A DNA stretch of 29,081 nt from Candidatus Iainarchaeum sp. (GCA_028690725.1 JAQVAR010000004.1:1-29081); one strand, 5' to 3'; positions 13,009-21,832 are shown, counted from the first letter of the stretch. The notes: generated by a model not told the origin, from the letters alone. Program-made: numbers and translations.

Positions 13009-14133
13009 ATGTCTTGTTTTGAAATTATTTCTAATGATTCTTTTGCTAGAACTGGTTTGTTGAATACTGCACATGGTAAAGTAATGACTCCTTTTTTTAT
13101 GCCTGTTGCTACTAAAGGGGCTGTAAAAAATATTAATAATTTTCAATTACAAGAACTTGGTTTTGATTGTATTATTTCTAATGCTTTTATTTCTTATTTG
13201 AAGCCTGGACTTTCTGTAATTGATAATGCTGGGGGTCTTCACAAATTTATGTCTTGGGATAAATCATTGTTTACTGATTCTGGTGGTTTTCAATTAATTT
13301 TGGATCAGTTTATTCATAATATTTCTAATAAAGGGGTTACTTTCAAAAATCCTTTTGATAAGAGTATTGAATTAGTTAGCCCTGAAAAAGCTGTTTTGAT
13401 TCAAAATTCTCTTGGCTCGGATGTAGCTATGTGTTTGGATCACCAACCATTATTTGGTAAATCTAGAACAGATTATTTAGATTCTGCTATTAGGACTATT
13501 GAGTGGGCTAAGCGTTGTAAAGAAGCGCATTATTCTAATGAAAATAAAATTAATAAGAATCAATTATTATTTTCTATTGCTCAAGGGGGTATTCATAAAG
13601 ACATAAGACAAAAATGTGCTCTTGCATTACACAAAATTGGTTTTGATGCTGTTGCATTAGGTGGTTTTGGTATTGGTGAAGCTCAAAAAGATATGTACTC
13701 CATTATTCGTAGTGTTAAGAAGGTTCTTCCTGAAAATAATTTTACTTATATTATGGGTATTGGTTCTCCATTAGAATTAATTAATGCTGTTTCTAATGGT
13801 GCTGATTGTTTTGATTCTAATTATCCTATGCGGATGGCTCGTCACGGAAAAATTTTTACTAGTAATGGTTCTATTGATATTGGTAAAACAAAATTTAAAT
13901 CTGATTTTAATCCTTTAGATAATAATTGTAATTGTTTTGTTTGTAAAAATTATTCTCGTTCTTATCTTCATCATTTGTTTAAAACTTATGAACAAAATGC
14001 TCACATTTTTTTAACTTATCACAATCTTTTTTTTATTTCTGGATTATTCAAAAATATTCGTATTTCTATTAATGAAAATAACTTTAATAATTTTAAAAAA
14101 AATTTTGTTTTAAATTATGGTGGTAAAAAATGA
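13009..14133 (+). CDS. tgt: tRNA-guanine transglycosylase, bacterial (queuine-type) form
   Basis: Exchanges a guanine in tRNA for a 7-deazaguanine base. From ATG 13009 (a TATA element GTTTAAATAC lies 26 bases upstream) the protein has 374 residues, far shorter than archaeal arcTGT. The bacterial/eukaryal signatures are present: LFTDSGGFQ with D90, a FSIAQGG strand with Q192, ALGGFGIGE, and the nucleophile region FDSNYPMRMARHG with D269. The zinc site is C307, C309, C312 and H338 within CNCFVCKNYSRSYLHHL. The residue after Asp-144 is not the bacterial Glu-Cys but His-Gln (LDHQ), so base preference may differ. It overlaps the next gene by ATGA. It is probably acquired from bacteria. Confidence 0.9.
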   Translation: MSCFEIISNDSFARTGLLNTAHGKVMTPFFMPVATKGAVKNINNFQLQELGFDCIISNAFISYLKPGLSVIDNAGGLHKFMSWDKSLFTDSGGFQLILDQFIHNISNKGVTFKNPFDKSIELVSPEKAVLIQNSLGSDVAMCLDHQPLFGKSRTDYLDSAIRTIEWAKRCKEAHYSNENKINKNQLLFSIAQGGIHKDIRQKCALALHKIGFDAVALGGFGIGEAQKDMYSIIRSVKKVLPENNFTYIMGIGSPLELINAVSNGADCFDSNYPMRMARHGKIFTSNGSIDIGKTKFKSDFNPLDNNCNCFVCKNYSRSYLHHLFKTYEQNAHIFLTYHNLFFISGLFKNIRISINENNFNNFKKNFVLNYGGKK

Positions 14134-14795
14134 AAGTTTGTTTGGTGGGTGTTGGTGACAAAAAATTTCATTTTAATGAAATGCTTAATATTAATGATAT
14201 TGAATTAGATAATTATTTGAATGAAATTTCTTTTGCTTTTAAAAATACTGATTCTGTTCCTGTTTGTTTGACAGATTATGGTATTTTATTTGATTTTGTA
14301 AAAAAATTTAAGAGTGTTGGTGGGAATAAAGTAATTGGTTTAGCACCATTGTCTGATGATTCTTTTGGCATTTCTCATTTACAAGAATTTATTAATGCTG
14401 AAATAAATAGTAAAAAAGTTTTTGATGAAATTATTGATACTGGTGATTGGTATAAACAAGATATGACTCATTGTTTATTTGGTGATGTGATTCTTGTGCT
14501 TGGTTTGTCAACTGGTTCTTTAGGGGAACTTGCTTATGGTTATTATTTGTATAATTTGATTGGTGGTTTTAAAAAAGAAATAAATGATAAATCTAGTAGT
14601 ATTCATAAAAAAATTTGTGCTGGTAAAAATGTTCCATTGCACACAATAGTTTTTTCTCCTTTTTTAAAAGAAAAACTTCCTTTTGAATTAGAAAAATATG
14701 TTGAAAAATTTGGTGCAAAAATATTTTATGTTTCTAATTCAAAAGAATTAGAAAATGTTTTTGTTGAAATAAAAAAAGATTGGCCCAACAAATAG
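14130..14795 (+). CDS. SLOG-fold (LOG/Rossmann-like) protein, possible base-releasing hydrolase
   Basis: A 221-residue alpha/beta protein. Rossmann-like strands and loops are seen: MKVCLVGVGD at the N-terminus, VIGLAPLSDDSFG near 70, DVILVLGLSTGSLGELAYGYY near 125-145 and HTIVFSPFLKEKLP, ending in a KIFYVSNSKEL strand. The GLSTGSLGELA segment stands where LOG/SLOG proteins have GGxGTxxE, with a conserved Glu before a helix. Some family members split nucleotides to free a base; others bind nucleotides. Its ATG overlaps the tgt stop codon, so the two are translationally coupled, and a role in supplying a free base to TGT is an attractive but unproven idea. Confidence 0.6.
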   Translation: MKVCLVGVGDKKFHFNEMLNINDIELDNYLNEISFAFKNTDSVPVCLTDYGILFDFVKKFKSVGGNKVIGLAPLSDDSFGISHLQEFINAEINSKKVFDEIIDTGDWYKQDMTHCLFGDVILVLGLSTGSLGELAYGYYLYNLIGGFKKEINDKSSSIHKKICAGKNVPLHTIVFSPFLKEKLPFELEKYVEKFGAKIFYVSNSKELENVFVEIKKDWPNK

Positions 14796-14834
14796 TTTTG
14801 TAGTGCCAATTCAAATATTTTATTTTTTTTTATT

Positions 14835-15782
14835 TTAAACATCTTCTATTCCGTTTTCTGTTATTCTGTATAATGCTTCTCCATCAGGTAATGATGGTGA
14901 ATCAACTAATTTTGCTACTCTTTTTTCATCTTTACTTTTTCTTAAGTAGAGTCTTGTTTTTGTTGCGTGCCCAACAATATTTCCTCCCACTGGTGCTGTT
15001 GGGTCCCCAAATAATATGTCTGGGCGTTCCATTACTTGGTTTGTTACTAATAATGCAATATTATACATTTCTGCTAGTTTTTGTAATGTTCTTAAATGTT
15101 TATTTAATTTTTGTTGTCTTTCTGCTAATGTTCCTCTCCCAACATATTCTGCTCTGAATTGTGCCATTAGCGAATCAACTATTACTAATTTAATATTTTT
15201 TTCTTTTATTAGGTCAGAAGCTTTTTCTGCCAAAACCATTTGGTGGTCAGCGTTGTAAGCTCTTGCAACGTGAATATTTTTTAATACTGTTTCTACATCT
15301 AATCCTAATTTTTTTGATACTTGTATTACTCTTTCTGGTCTAAAAGAATTTTCTGAATCAATATATAAACATCCTCCTTCTAACCCGCCTTGTTCTTTTG
15401 GTAATTGTACTGTTACTGCTGTTTGAAAACACCATTGACTTTTTCCTGAAGCCATTTTTCCATAAACTTCTGTTATACTTTGTGTTTCTATTCCCCCTCC
15501 TATTAATGTGTCTAATTCTTTTGATCCTGTTGTTACTCTTCCTACAAGTTTTCTTTTTTCTGCTAAAATATCAGCACTTTCAAAACCCATTTCTAAAGCA
15601 TCTCTTGCTGCTTTTATTGCTTTGTCTGCTGTTCCATCTCCTAACCCAGCTATTTCTTTTAATTCCATTGGTGAAGCAACAGCCATTGCTTCTAATGTTT
15701 TGAATCCTGCATCAATTAGTTTTTTTGCAGCAGTTTCTCCTACCCCTGGTAAATCGTTTATTGTTTCTATTTTTTTTGCCAT
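14835..15782 (-). CDS. radA: DNA repair and recombination protein RadA
   Basis: The archaeal RecA/Rad51 homologue that coats single-stranded DNA and performs strand exchange. Residues 1-65 are the helix-hairpin-helix N-domain (NDLPGVGETAAKKLIDAGF). Walker A is GKMASGKS at 108-115, unlike the common GEFGSGKT; Walker B is LVIVDSL. Other signatures are FRPERVIQ, RGTLAERQQKLNKHL, LLVTNQV and the ATP-cap region LVDSPSLPDGEALY. At 315 residues it has normal length. ATG 15782 follows GGAGAGGTG. The base just before the ATG is the last base of the TAA of a 17-codon upstream ORF, so translation may be coupled to that leader peptide. Confidence 0.96.
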   Translation of the reverse strand: MAKKIETINDLPGVGETAAKKLIDAGFKTLEAMAVASPMELKEIAGLGDGTADKAIKAARDALEMGFESADILAEKRKLVGRVTTGSKELDTLIGGGIETQSITEVYGKMASGKSQWCFQTAVTVQLPKEQGGLEGGCLYIDSENSFRPERVIQVSKKLGLDVETVLKNIHVARAYNADHQMVLAEKASDLIKEKNIKLVIVDSLMAQFRAEYVGRGTLAERQQKLNKHLRTLQKLAEMYNIALLVTNQVMERPDILFGDPTAPVGGNIVGHATKTRLYLRKSKDEKRVAKLVDSPSLPDGEALYRITENGIEDV

Positions 15783-15836
15783 TTAAAACACCTCTCCGTG
15801 TCTTAAAGTAAAAAAATCTCTAATTTTTTTCGCCAT
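15783..15836 (-). CDS. 17-residue leader peptide upstream of radA
   Basis: A short ORF (MAKKIRDFFTLRHGEVF) with its own GAGGTGAT six bases before ATG 15836. Its TAA stop abuts the radA ATG with no gap. Its last codons GAG-GTG-TTT are also the radA Shine-Dalgarno, so a terminating ribosome sits on the radA initiation site. Its first five residues equal those of RadA, and both Shine-Dalgarno/start regions are alike, as if the initiation region had been duplicated. A TATTATAAA-type element (TTTATAAA, 15925-15932) lies upstream. It is likely translated; whether it regulates radA is inference. Confidence 0.55.
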   Translation of the reverse strand: MAKKIRDFFTLRHGEVF

Positions 15837-15924
15837 TTTTATCACCTCTTTTTTTGAACACTTTGAAAATACAATTGGCGGGATGTATTTACTTGCATTC
15901 AACTATCATATTGTTGTAGAGTTG

Positions 15925-15932
15925 TTTATAAA
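15925..15932. promoter_or_regulatory. Symmetric TATA element between radA and dCMP deaminase
   Basis: TTTATAAA is self-complementary and can place a start site near 15903 for the radA leader transcript. The plus-strand gene at 16001 has a closer TATA-like ATTAAATA at 15971-15978, 26 bases before its ATG, suggesting its own leaderless mRNA. The divergent gap 15837-16000 holds no gene that I can see. Confidence 0.45.
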
Positions 15933-16000
15933 TCTCTTTTGGGTTCTATGCCGAGGATACTTTAGTTAGTATTAAATATTTTTGTTATAATTATTTTGTT

Positions 16001-16519
16001 ATGAATGATAATTTTTTTCGTCCTTCTTGGGATGAGTATTTTATGCTTTCTGCAATAATTGCTGCTACTCGTTCTAGTTGTATTAAATTTAATTCTGGTG
16101 CTGTAATTGTTAAAAATAAACGTATTATTGCTTCTGGTTATAATGGTAATCCTCCAGGAGTAAAAAGTTGTTTTGAACAAAAATATTGTAATAAGGATGT
16201 TGCGGGTATTGATTGGAGTGATAAAGGATCGGGGCATTGTCTTGCTACTCATGCTGAAGCTAATGCGATTATTCAAAATCATGAAAAAGATTTGACGGGT
16301 TCAACATTGTATTGTTTACATTTTCCTTGTAATGAATGTGCAAAATTGATTACTTCTAGTGGAATAAAAGAGGTTGTTTATTTGAAAATGTATAGGGAAA
16401 AAGTTTCTAATTCTGAATTAATATTTAATCAAGCAAAAGTAAAATTTAGAAAAATGGTTTTTCAAAAAGAAAAATTAATTCAAAAAATGATTGAAGTTAT
16501 TGATTCTACAAAAGAATAA
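16001..16519 (+). CDS. Deoxycytidylate (dCMP) deaminase
   Basis: Converts dCMP to dUMP, the substrate of thymidylate synthase. The zinc site of the cytidine deaminase fold is complete: H84 and catalytic E86 in THAEANAI, then C110 and C113 in PCNECAK. The N-terminal RPSWDEYFMLSA and the GYNGNPPGVKSC segment are typical of dCMP deaminases rather than tRNA or riboflavin deaminases. The length is 172 residues. ATG 16001 has a TATA-like element 26 bases upstream. It is convergent with thyX (6 bases apart), an arrangement that joins the two steps dCMP to dUMP to dTMP. Confidence 0.93.
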   Translation: MNDNFFRPSWDEYFMLSAIIAATRSSCIKFNSGAVIVKNKRIIASGYNGNPPGVKSCFEQKYCNKDVAGIDWSDKGSGHCLATHAEANAIIQNHEKDLTGSTLYCLHFPCNECAKLITSSGIKEVVYLKMYREKVSNSELIFNQAKVKFRKMVFQKEKLIQKMIEVIDSTKE

Positions 16520-16525
16520 TTTTTT

Positions 16526-17266
16526 TTATTTTGTGTATTTGTCATAAATGTCTTGGTATATTTCTGGTGTTATTTTCATTATTTCTTCTAACATCATTGC
16601 ACTCATTCTTCTTATTTCCCATTCTGCGTGTTTATCTAATCTTAATTTGAATAAATGTCTTATTGCTCTTGCATTTGCAAAAAAAGAACAGTGTGTTGCA
16701 AATTGTACTGGCATTACTTTTCTAGCATCTTGTTTTGTTGAACCTAATTCTATTTTTTTATCAAATATTTCTATTGCTTTTTTGTTTATTTCTTCATCCA
16801 TTGATAATAATTCTTTTACTTTTTCTTCTTCTTTTATATAATCATATGTATTATAAATAAAAGAATTTGATGATCCTGAAACATATCTTGTGCTTCTAAA
16901 ACTCCACCCCACACCAATCTTGTGTCTGGTCCATTGTGCTTGCAAACTTTTTGTTATTCCTTCAACATCAAAAACGTAATTTAATGCTTGTAATGGTGTA
17001 TCGTGCCCCATTTTTATCAAATTTTGTATTAATTGTTTATCTAATTTATTATTTTCCATTGGATCATCAGTATATTTATTTGAAGATTCCCAACAATGTC
17101 TTGCAGTGTATGCGGGGATTGTTCCTGATTCTACTCCTTGTTGTTTTAGTTCTTCTAATGGTTGTGTTATTGCAATTATTTTTACTTTTGGTTCAGTATT
17201 TCTAAATAATTTTTTTCTTAATTCTTTCCAAGGATCACTCAGCCCAACACCAGTATACAAATCCAT
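16526..17266 (-). CDS. thyX: Flavin-dependent thymidylate synthase ThyX
   Basis: Makes dTMP from dUMP using methylene-tetrahydrofolate, FAD and NAD(P)H. The ThyX segments are clear: ITQPLEELKQQGVESG, YTARHCWES near the N-terminus, LIKMGHDTPLQALNYVFDVEG, the substrate motif QWTRHKIGVGWSFRSTRY, and the C-terminal QFATHCSFFANARAIRHLFKLRLDKHAEWEIR. The usual RHR is RHK and the spacer to S-x-R is one residue longer than the common form, a variant. The start is taken as ATG 17266 (MDLYTGVGL); a GTG at 17275 would add three residues. The folate donor is regenerated by the adjacent SHMT. Confidence 0.94.
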   Translation of the reverse strand: MDLYTGVGLSDPWKELRKKLFRNTEPKVKIIAITQPLEELKQQGVESGTIPAYTARHCWESSNKYTDDPMENNKLDKQLIQNLIKMGHDTPLQALNYVFDVEGITKSLQAQWTRHKIGVGWSFRSTRYVSGSSNSFIYNTYDYIKEEEKVKELLSMDEEINKKAIEIFDKKIELGSTKQDARKVMPVQFATHCSFFANARAIRHLFKLRLDKHAEWEIRRMSAMMLEEIMKITPEIYQDIYDKYTK

Positions 17267-17389
17267 TTTTTTCACACAAATAATAAAACTTATTTGTTTT
17301 TAAGTTCTTCTAAAGATTGTCCTATTTTTTGTGTTTTTTTACATTTGTATTAAAAAAAGATTGTTTTTATTTTTATTTAGTGATTATTT

Positions 17390-18628
17390 TTGTTTGAAAA
17401 TATTAAGAAAAATGATTTTGAAATTCATGATTTAATTTTAAAAGAAAAAGAAAGACAAATGTCTGGTTTGGAATTAATTCCTTCTGAAAACCTTGTTTCA
17501 AAATCAGTTTTAGAAGCACTTGGTTCTTATCCCGTTAATAAATATGCTGAAGGTTATCCTGGTAAAAGATATTATGGTGGTAATGAATTTATTGATAAAA
17601 TAGAGCAATTGGCTATTAATCGTTTGAAATTATTGTTTAATGCTGAGCATGCTAATGTCCAACCAAATTCGGGTTCTCCAGCAAATATGGCTGTTTATTT
17701 TGCTTTGCTTTCTCCTGGTGACAAAGCACTTGGCTTAAAACTAACTGAGGGGGGTCATTTAACTCATGGTCACAAAGTAAATTTTTCTGGTAAAACTTAT
17801 AATTTTTTGCAATATGGTGTTGATAAAGAAACAGAAATGCTTAATTATGATTCTATTTTAGAACAAGCTAGGAAAGAAAGGCCTAAATTAATTCTTTCTG
17901 GTTATACTGCTTACCCAAGAAAAATTAATTTTAAAAAGTTTAGAAAAATTTGTGATGAGGTTGGTGCTTTTTGTATGGCAGATATTTCTCATATTGGTGG
18001 TTTGTGTGCTACTGGTGTTCATGAAAATCCAGTTCCTTTTTTTGATGTTGTTACTACCACTACTCATAAGACTTTGCGTGGTCCTCGTTCAGCAGTAATA
18101 ATGTGTAAGAATGATTTTGCTGAAAAAATTGATAAAGCTGTTTTTCCTGGTTTACAAGGTGGCCCACACGAACATGTTATTACTGCAAAAGCAGTTGCTT
18201 TTAAAGAAGCATTACAACCAGAATTCAAAAATTATTGTGAACAAATAGTTTCTAATGCAAAAAAACTTGCTGATTCATTACAATCTTTTGGTTATAGGAT
18301 AGTTTCTAATGGTACTGATACTCATTTAATACTTGTTGACGTGAGAAATTCAGGTATTTCTGGAATAGAAGCTGAAAAAGCTCTTGAACTAGCTGGGATA
18401 TATTGTAATAAAAATACTATTCCTTTTGAAACTGGTTCTCCTTGGGATCCTTCTGGAATAAGAATTGGTACTCCTACTCTAACTACTCGTGGTATGAAAG
18501 AATCGGAGATGGTTCAAGTAGCAGAATTTATTCACCAAGCTTTGTTAAACAAAGACAATTCAGAAAAACTAAAATTAATAAAAGAAAAGGTAAAAGAATT
18601 TTGTTCTAATTATATTTTTTACAAATAA
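17390..18628 (+). CDS. glyA: Serine hydroxymethyltransferase
   Basis: A pyridoxal-phosphate enzyme that converts serine and tetrahydrofolate to glycine and methylene-tetrahydrofolate. The 412-residue protein has the family sequence SGLELIPSENLVSKSV, KYAEGYPGKRYYGG, HANVQPNSGSPANMAVY, ADISHIGGLCATG and the PLP-lysine motif TTTTHKTLRGPR with K227. The C-terminus (GIRIGTPTLTTRGM) is normal. The start codon is TTG 17390 (MFENIKKNDF), the only one that keeps the usual N-terminus. It is next to thyX, which consumes its product. The length and motifs fit the bacterial/general SHMT type that uses folate. Confidence 0.95.
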   Translation: MFENIKKNDFEIHDLILKEKERQMSGLELIPSENLVSKSVLEALGSYPVNKYAEGYPGKRYYGGNEFIDKIEQLAINRLKLLFNAEHANVQPNSGSPANMAVYFALLSPGDKALGLKLTEGGHLTHGHKVNFSGKTYNFLQYGVDKETEMLNYDSILEQARKERPKLILSGYTAYPRKINFKKFRKICDEVGAFCMADISHIGGLCATGVHENPVPFFDVVTTTTHKTLRGPRSAVIMCKNDFAEKIDKAVFPGLQGGPHEHVITAKAVAFKEALQPEFKNYCEQIVSNAKKLADSLQSFGYRIVSNGTDTHLILVDVRNSGISGIEAEKALELAGIYCNKNTIPFETGSPWDPSGIRIGTPTLTTRGMKESEMVQVAEFIHQALLNKDNSEKLKLIKEKVKEFCSNYIFYK

Positions 18629-18814
18629 CAATTATTTTTTTATTTTTTAATTAGTTATCATTTTAAAAAATATTTTAAAAAATTTACAAACTTTTTTTCT
18701 TTTAAATATTTGTTTTTCGAATTAACTTTCTAACTATTAATCATTTTTTTAGTTTTTATCTATTTTTTATTGATATTTGGTTTGAATTTTGTTTTATGTA
18801 GATTGTTTAGATAA

Positions 18815-18825
18815 GCTTTATAAAC
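18815..18825 (+). promoter_or_regulatory. Promoter of nrdD
   Basis: CTTTATAAACT, a TATA element about 50 bases before the nrdD ATG, predicting a transcript start near 18845 and a short leader. The remaining 18629-18868 gap is AT-rich with no gene that I can see. Confidence 0.5.
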
Positions 18826-18868
18826 TCTCAAAACTTTCTTTGTTCACGATTAAAAAAAATGATGTCTT

Positions 18869-21832
18869 ATGCCTAAGTTTGTTGTAAAAAGAGATGGTTC
18901 TAAAGTTTCATTTAGTAGTGAAAAAATTCATACTGCTATTTGGAAGGCTGTTAAAAGTGTTGGTGGTAGAGATGAAGAAAAAGCTAAGCAGGTTTCTGAA
19001 GTAGTTATTGAGCGAATAAATAATCGTTTTAAACAGGATGATGTTCCTACTGTTGAACAAATCCAAGATATTGTTGAAGAAATTCTTATTAAAGCTGGGC
19101 ATGATAAAGTTGCTAAATCATATATTTTATATAGGCACCAACATGAGTTAATGCGTGCTAAAGAAGAAATGTTTTCTGATTTTGGAGTTATCGATTCTTA
19201 TGTTACTCAAGAAGATTGGAGGGTTAGAGAAAATTCTAATATGTCTTATTCTTTACAAGGTTTAAGAAACCACATTTCTTCTAATTTAATTTCTAATTAT
19301 TGGTTGATAAAAATTTATCCTAGTGCGGTTGCTAATGCTCACAAAGAAGGTTTTTTTCACATTCATGATTTGAGTGAATTAAGTGTTTATTGTGTTGGTT
19401 GGGATTTGAAACAATTGTTAATGGAGGGTTTTAAAGGAGTAAGAGGAAAAATTAATTGTGCTCCTGCAAAACATTTTCGTTCTGCGCTTGGTCAAATAGT
19501 TAACTTTTTTTACACTTTACAAGGAGAAGCAGCTGGTGCGCAAGCATTTTCTAATTTTGATACTTTATTAGCGCCATTTATTAGATATGATAATTTATCA
19601 AGAAAAGAAGTTAAGCAAGCTTTACAAGAATTTTTATTTAATTGTAATGTTCCTACTAGAGTAGGGTTTCAATGTATGTCTGAAGATACAGAAATTTTAA
19701 CTCCAATGGGTTGGGCTTCTTATGATATGGTTAATAAGGGTGACAAAATATTCACTTTTAATATTGAAAAAAATTGTATTGAAGAAAAAATTGTTCGAAA
19801 AGTTTTTGTACGTAATTATAGCGGAAAAATGTTTAATTTAAAAAACAGAATTCAGGATCAACTAATTTCTCCTAAACATAGGGTTGTTAGAAAAAAATTT
19901 GGTTCTAACAATTTTATTTTAGAAGAAATTGAATCTCTTCTTGATCTAAAAACACCAATAATTATTCCTATTGCGGGAAATAATATAAATTCTGGAATAC
20001 ATATTTCTGATAATGAATTAAAATTACTTGCTTGGATTATTGCAGAGGGGACTTCTGAGCACCCAGGGCAAAAGCACAGACAATGTGGTCGAATAACAAT
20101 TTATCAATCAAAAATAAAAAATTATTCAAAGTACAAAGAAATTATTAGTTTATTAAAAAAATTTAAATTAAATTTTTCTGAAAGAGATTCTATTCCTGCA
20201 TTAGGTTCTTCTACAAAAATGATTCGACTTAATGCTGATTCTTCTAGAAAAATTCATTCTTATTTTGATGATTGTTTTGATATAAAACATATTCCGTCAA
20301 AATTAATGAAAATGAATACTTCTCAAGCCAGAATTTTTTTGGATACTTTCATAAAAGCGGATGGTTTTGAAAATTGTAAGATTGCTTTGACTGACAAAAA
20401 AATTCTTGATGGGTTACAACAAATTTGTGTTTTGGCAAGTTATGGTTCTTCAGTTTTAATTAGAAAACCAACAATTGGTTCAAAAGATATTTTTGTTTTA
20501 AGAATAATAAAACACAATGAAACCAAAATAACAAATATTAATGAAATAAATTATAATGGAGTTATATGGTGTCCTAATACAGATAATGAAACAGTTATTG
20601 CTAGAAGAAATGGAAAAGTTTTTATTACAGGAAACACACCTTTTGAAAATATTACTCTTGATTTAAAAATTCCTGAAAAAATGAAGAATTTACCAGTTAT
20701 TGTTGGTGGTAAACCAATGGAAGCAACTTATGGTGGGTTCCAAGAAGAAGTTTATTTATTTAATGATGTTCTTGCTGAGGTAATGATTGATGGTGATGCT
20801 GATGGAAGAATTTTTACTTTTCCGATTCCAACATACAATATTACTAGCGATTTTGATTGGGATAATAAAAATCTTGATAATATTTGGGAGATGACTGCTA
20901 AATATGGTATACCTTATTTTTCTAATTTTGTTAATAGTGATATGAAGGTTGAAGATTCAAGAAGTATGTGTTGTAGACTTCGTCTTAACAACAAAGAATT
21001 AGAAAAAAGAGGGGGGGGTTTGTTTGGTAGTGATCCTATGACTGGTTCTGTTGGTGTTGTAACAATAAATCTTCCAAGAATAAGTTATTTGGCAAAAGAT
21101 GAGAAAGATTTTTTTGAAAGACTTTCTAATATAATGGATTTGGCAAGAGATTCTCTTGTAATAAAAAGGAAAACTCTTGAAAATTTAACAACTAATGGTT
21201 TGTATCCTTATTCTGCTTTTTATTTGAGAAATATGAAAAAAGATACTGGTCAATATTGGAAGAATCATTTTTCTACTATTGGTTTGATTGGTATGAATGA
21301 AGCATTAATTAATTTTTTGAATAAAACAATATTCCAAGAAGAGGGGATTGAATTTGCTAAAAAAATAATGCTTTTTATGCGCGAAAAATTAGTTAAATAT
21401 CAAGAAGAAACTGGTGATTTATTTAATTTGGAAGCAACTCCTGGGGAAGGAACTTCTTATCGTCTAGCAAAAACTGATAAGAAAAAATATCCTGATATTG
21501 TTGTTGCAAATGAAAAAAATCTCAAATCTGGTGCTTCACCATATTATACAAATTCAACTCAATTACCAGTAAATTATACTAATGATTTGTTTGATGCTTT
21601 AAACAAACAAGATGATTTACAATCATTATATACTGGTGGAACTGTTTTTCATGTTTTTGTTGGTGAAAAACTTCCTTCTGGTGATGCTGCTAAAAATCTT
21701 ATTAGAAAAATAACTTCAAACTATAAATTACCTTATATTTCTTTAACTCCTACTTTTAGTATTTGTCCTATCCATGGTTATATTTCTGGTGAGCATGAAT
21801 ATTGTCCAATTTGTGAAAAGGAGGAGAATTAA
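18869..21832 (+). CDS. nrdD: Anaerobic (class III) ribonucleotide reductase NrdD, intein-containing, lacking glycyl-radical tail
   Basis: Reduces ribonucleoside triphosphates to deoxy forms with an oxygen-sensitive glycyl radical. Residues 1-95 are an ATP-cone (VVKRDGSKVSFSSEKI). The reductase body follows, with active-site C175 (LSVYCVGWDL) and the SRSMCCRLRL loop. An intein (269-589) interrupts VGFQ/TPFENITLDL; without it the enzyme has 666 residues. The end is a zinc site (CPIHGY ... EYCPIC), then EKEEN and a stop. The C-terminal glycyl-radical domain that should follow is missing here and is encoded separately at 21919. The catalytic cysteines are intact, so the enzyme is probably a two-polypeptide form rather than a dead one. 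Confidence 0.95.
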   Translation: MPKFVVKRDGSKVSFSSEKIHTAIWKAVKSVGGRDEEKAKQVSEVVIERINNRFKQDDVPTVEQIQDIVEEILIKAGHDKVAKSYILYRHQHELMRAKEEMFSDFGVIDSYVTQEDWRVRENSNMSYSLQGLRNHISSNLISNYWLIKIYPSAVANAHKEGFFHIHDLSELSVYCVGWDLKQLLMEGFKGVRGKINCAPAKHFRSALGQIVNFFYTLQGEAAGAQAFSNFDTLLAPFIRYDNLSRKEVKQALQEFLFNCNVPTRVGFQCMSEDTEILTPMGWASYDMVNKGDKIFTFNIEKNCIEEKIVRKVFVRNYSGKMFNLKNRIQDQLISPKHRVVRKKFGSNNFILEEIESLLDLKTPIIIPIAGNNINSGIHISDNELKLLAWIIAEGTSEHPGQKHRQCGRITIYQSKIKNYSKYKEIISLLKKFKLNFSERDSIPALGSSTKMIRLNADSSRKIHSYFDDCFDIKHIPSKLMKMNTSQARIFLDTFIKADGFENCKIALTDKKILDGLQQICVLASYGSSVLIRKPTIGSKDIFVLRIIKHNETKITNINEINYNGVIWCPNTDNETVIARRNGKVFITGNTPFENITLDLKIPEKMKNLPVIVGGKPMEATYGGFQEEVYLFNDVLAEVMIDGDADGRIFTFPIPTYNITSDFDWDNKNLDNIWEMTAKYGIPYFSNFVNSDMKVEDSRSMCCRLRLNNKELEKRGGGLFGSDPMTGSVGVVTINLPRISYLAKDEKDFFERLSNIMDLARDSLVIKRKTLENLTTNGLYPYSAFYLRNMKKDTGQYWKNHFSTIGLIGMNEALINFLNKTIFQEEGIEFAKKIMLFMREKLVKYQEETGDLFNLEATPGEGTSYRLAKTDKKKYPDIVVANEKNLKSGASPYYTNSTQLPVNYTNDLFDALNKQDDLQSLYTGGTVFHVFVGEKLPSGDAAKNLIRKITSNYKLPYISLTPTFSICPIHGYISGEHEYCPICEKEEN
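19673..20635 (+). other. Intein in NrdD with LAGLIDADG endonuclease
   Basis: A 321-residue self-splicing element. It begins with Cys (CMSEDTEILTPMGW) and ends VFITGN before extein Thr, so it should splice as Cys1/Asn321/Thr+1. Block B is SPKHRVV with H69. The block-G penultimate residue is Gly, not the usual His. The centre is an endonuclease with LAGLIDADG-like motifs LLAWIIAEG (118-126) and LDTFIKADG (223-231); both keep the acidic residue, so it may be active. It sits at a highly conserved NrdD site near the VPTRVGFQ-TPF loop, a typical homing site. Splicing is needed for a working reductase. Confidence 0.94.
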
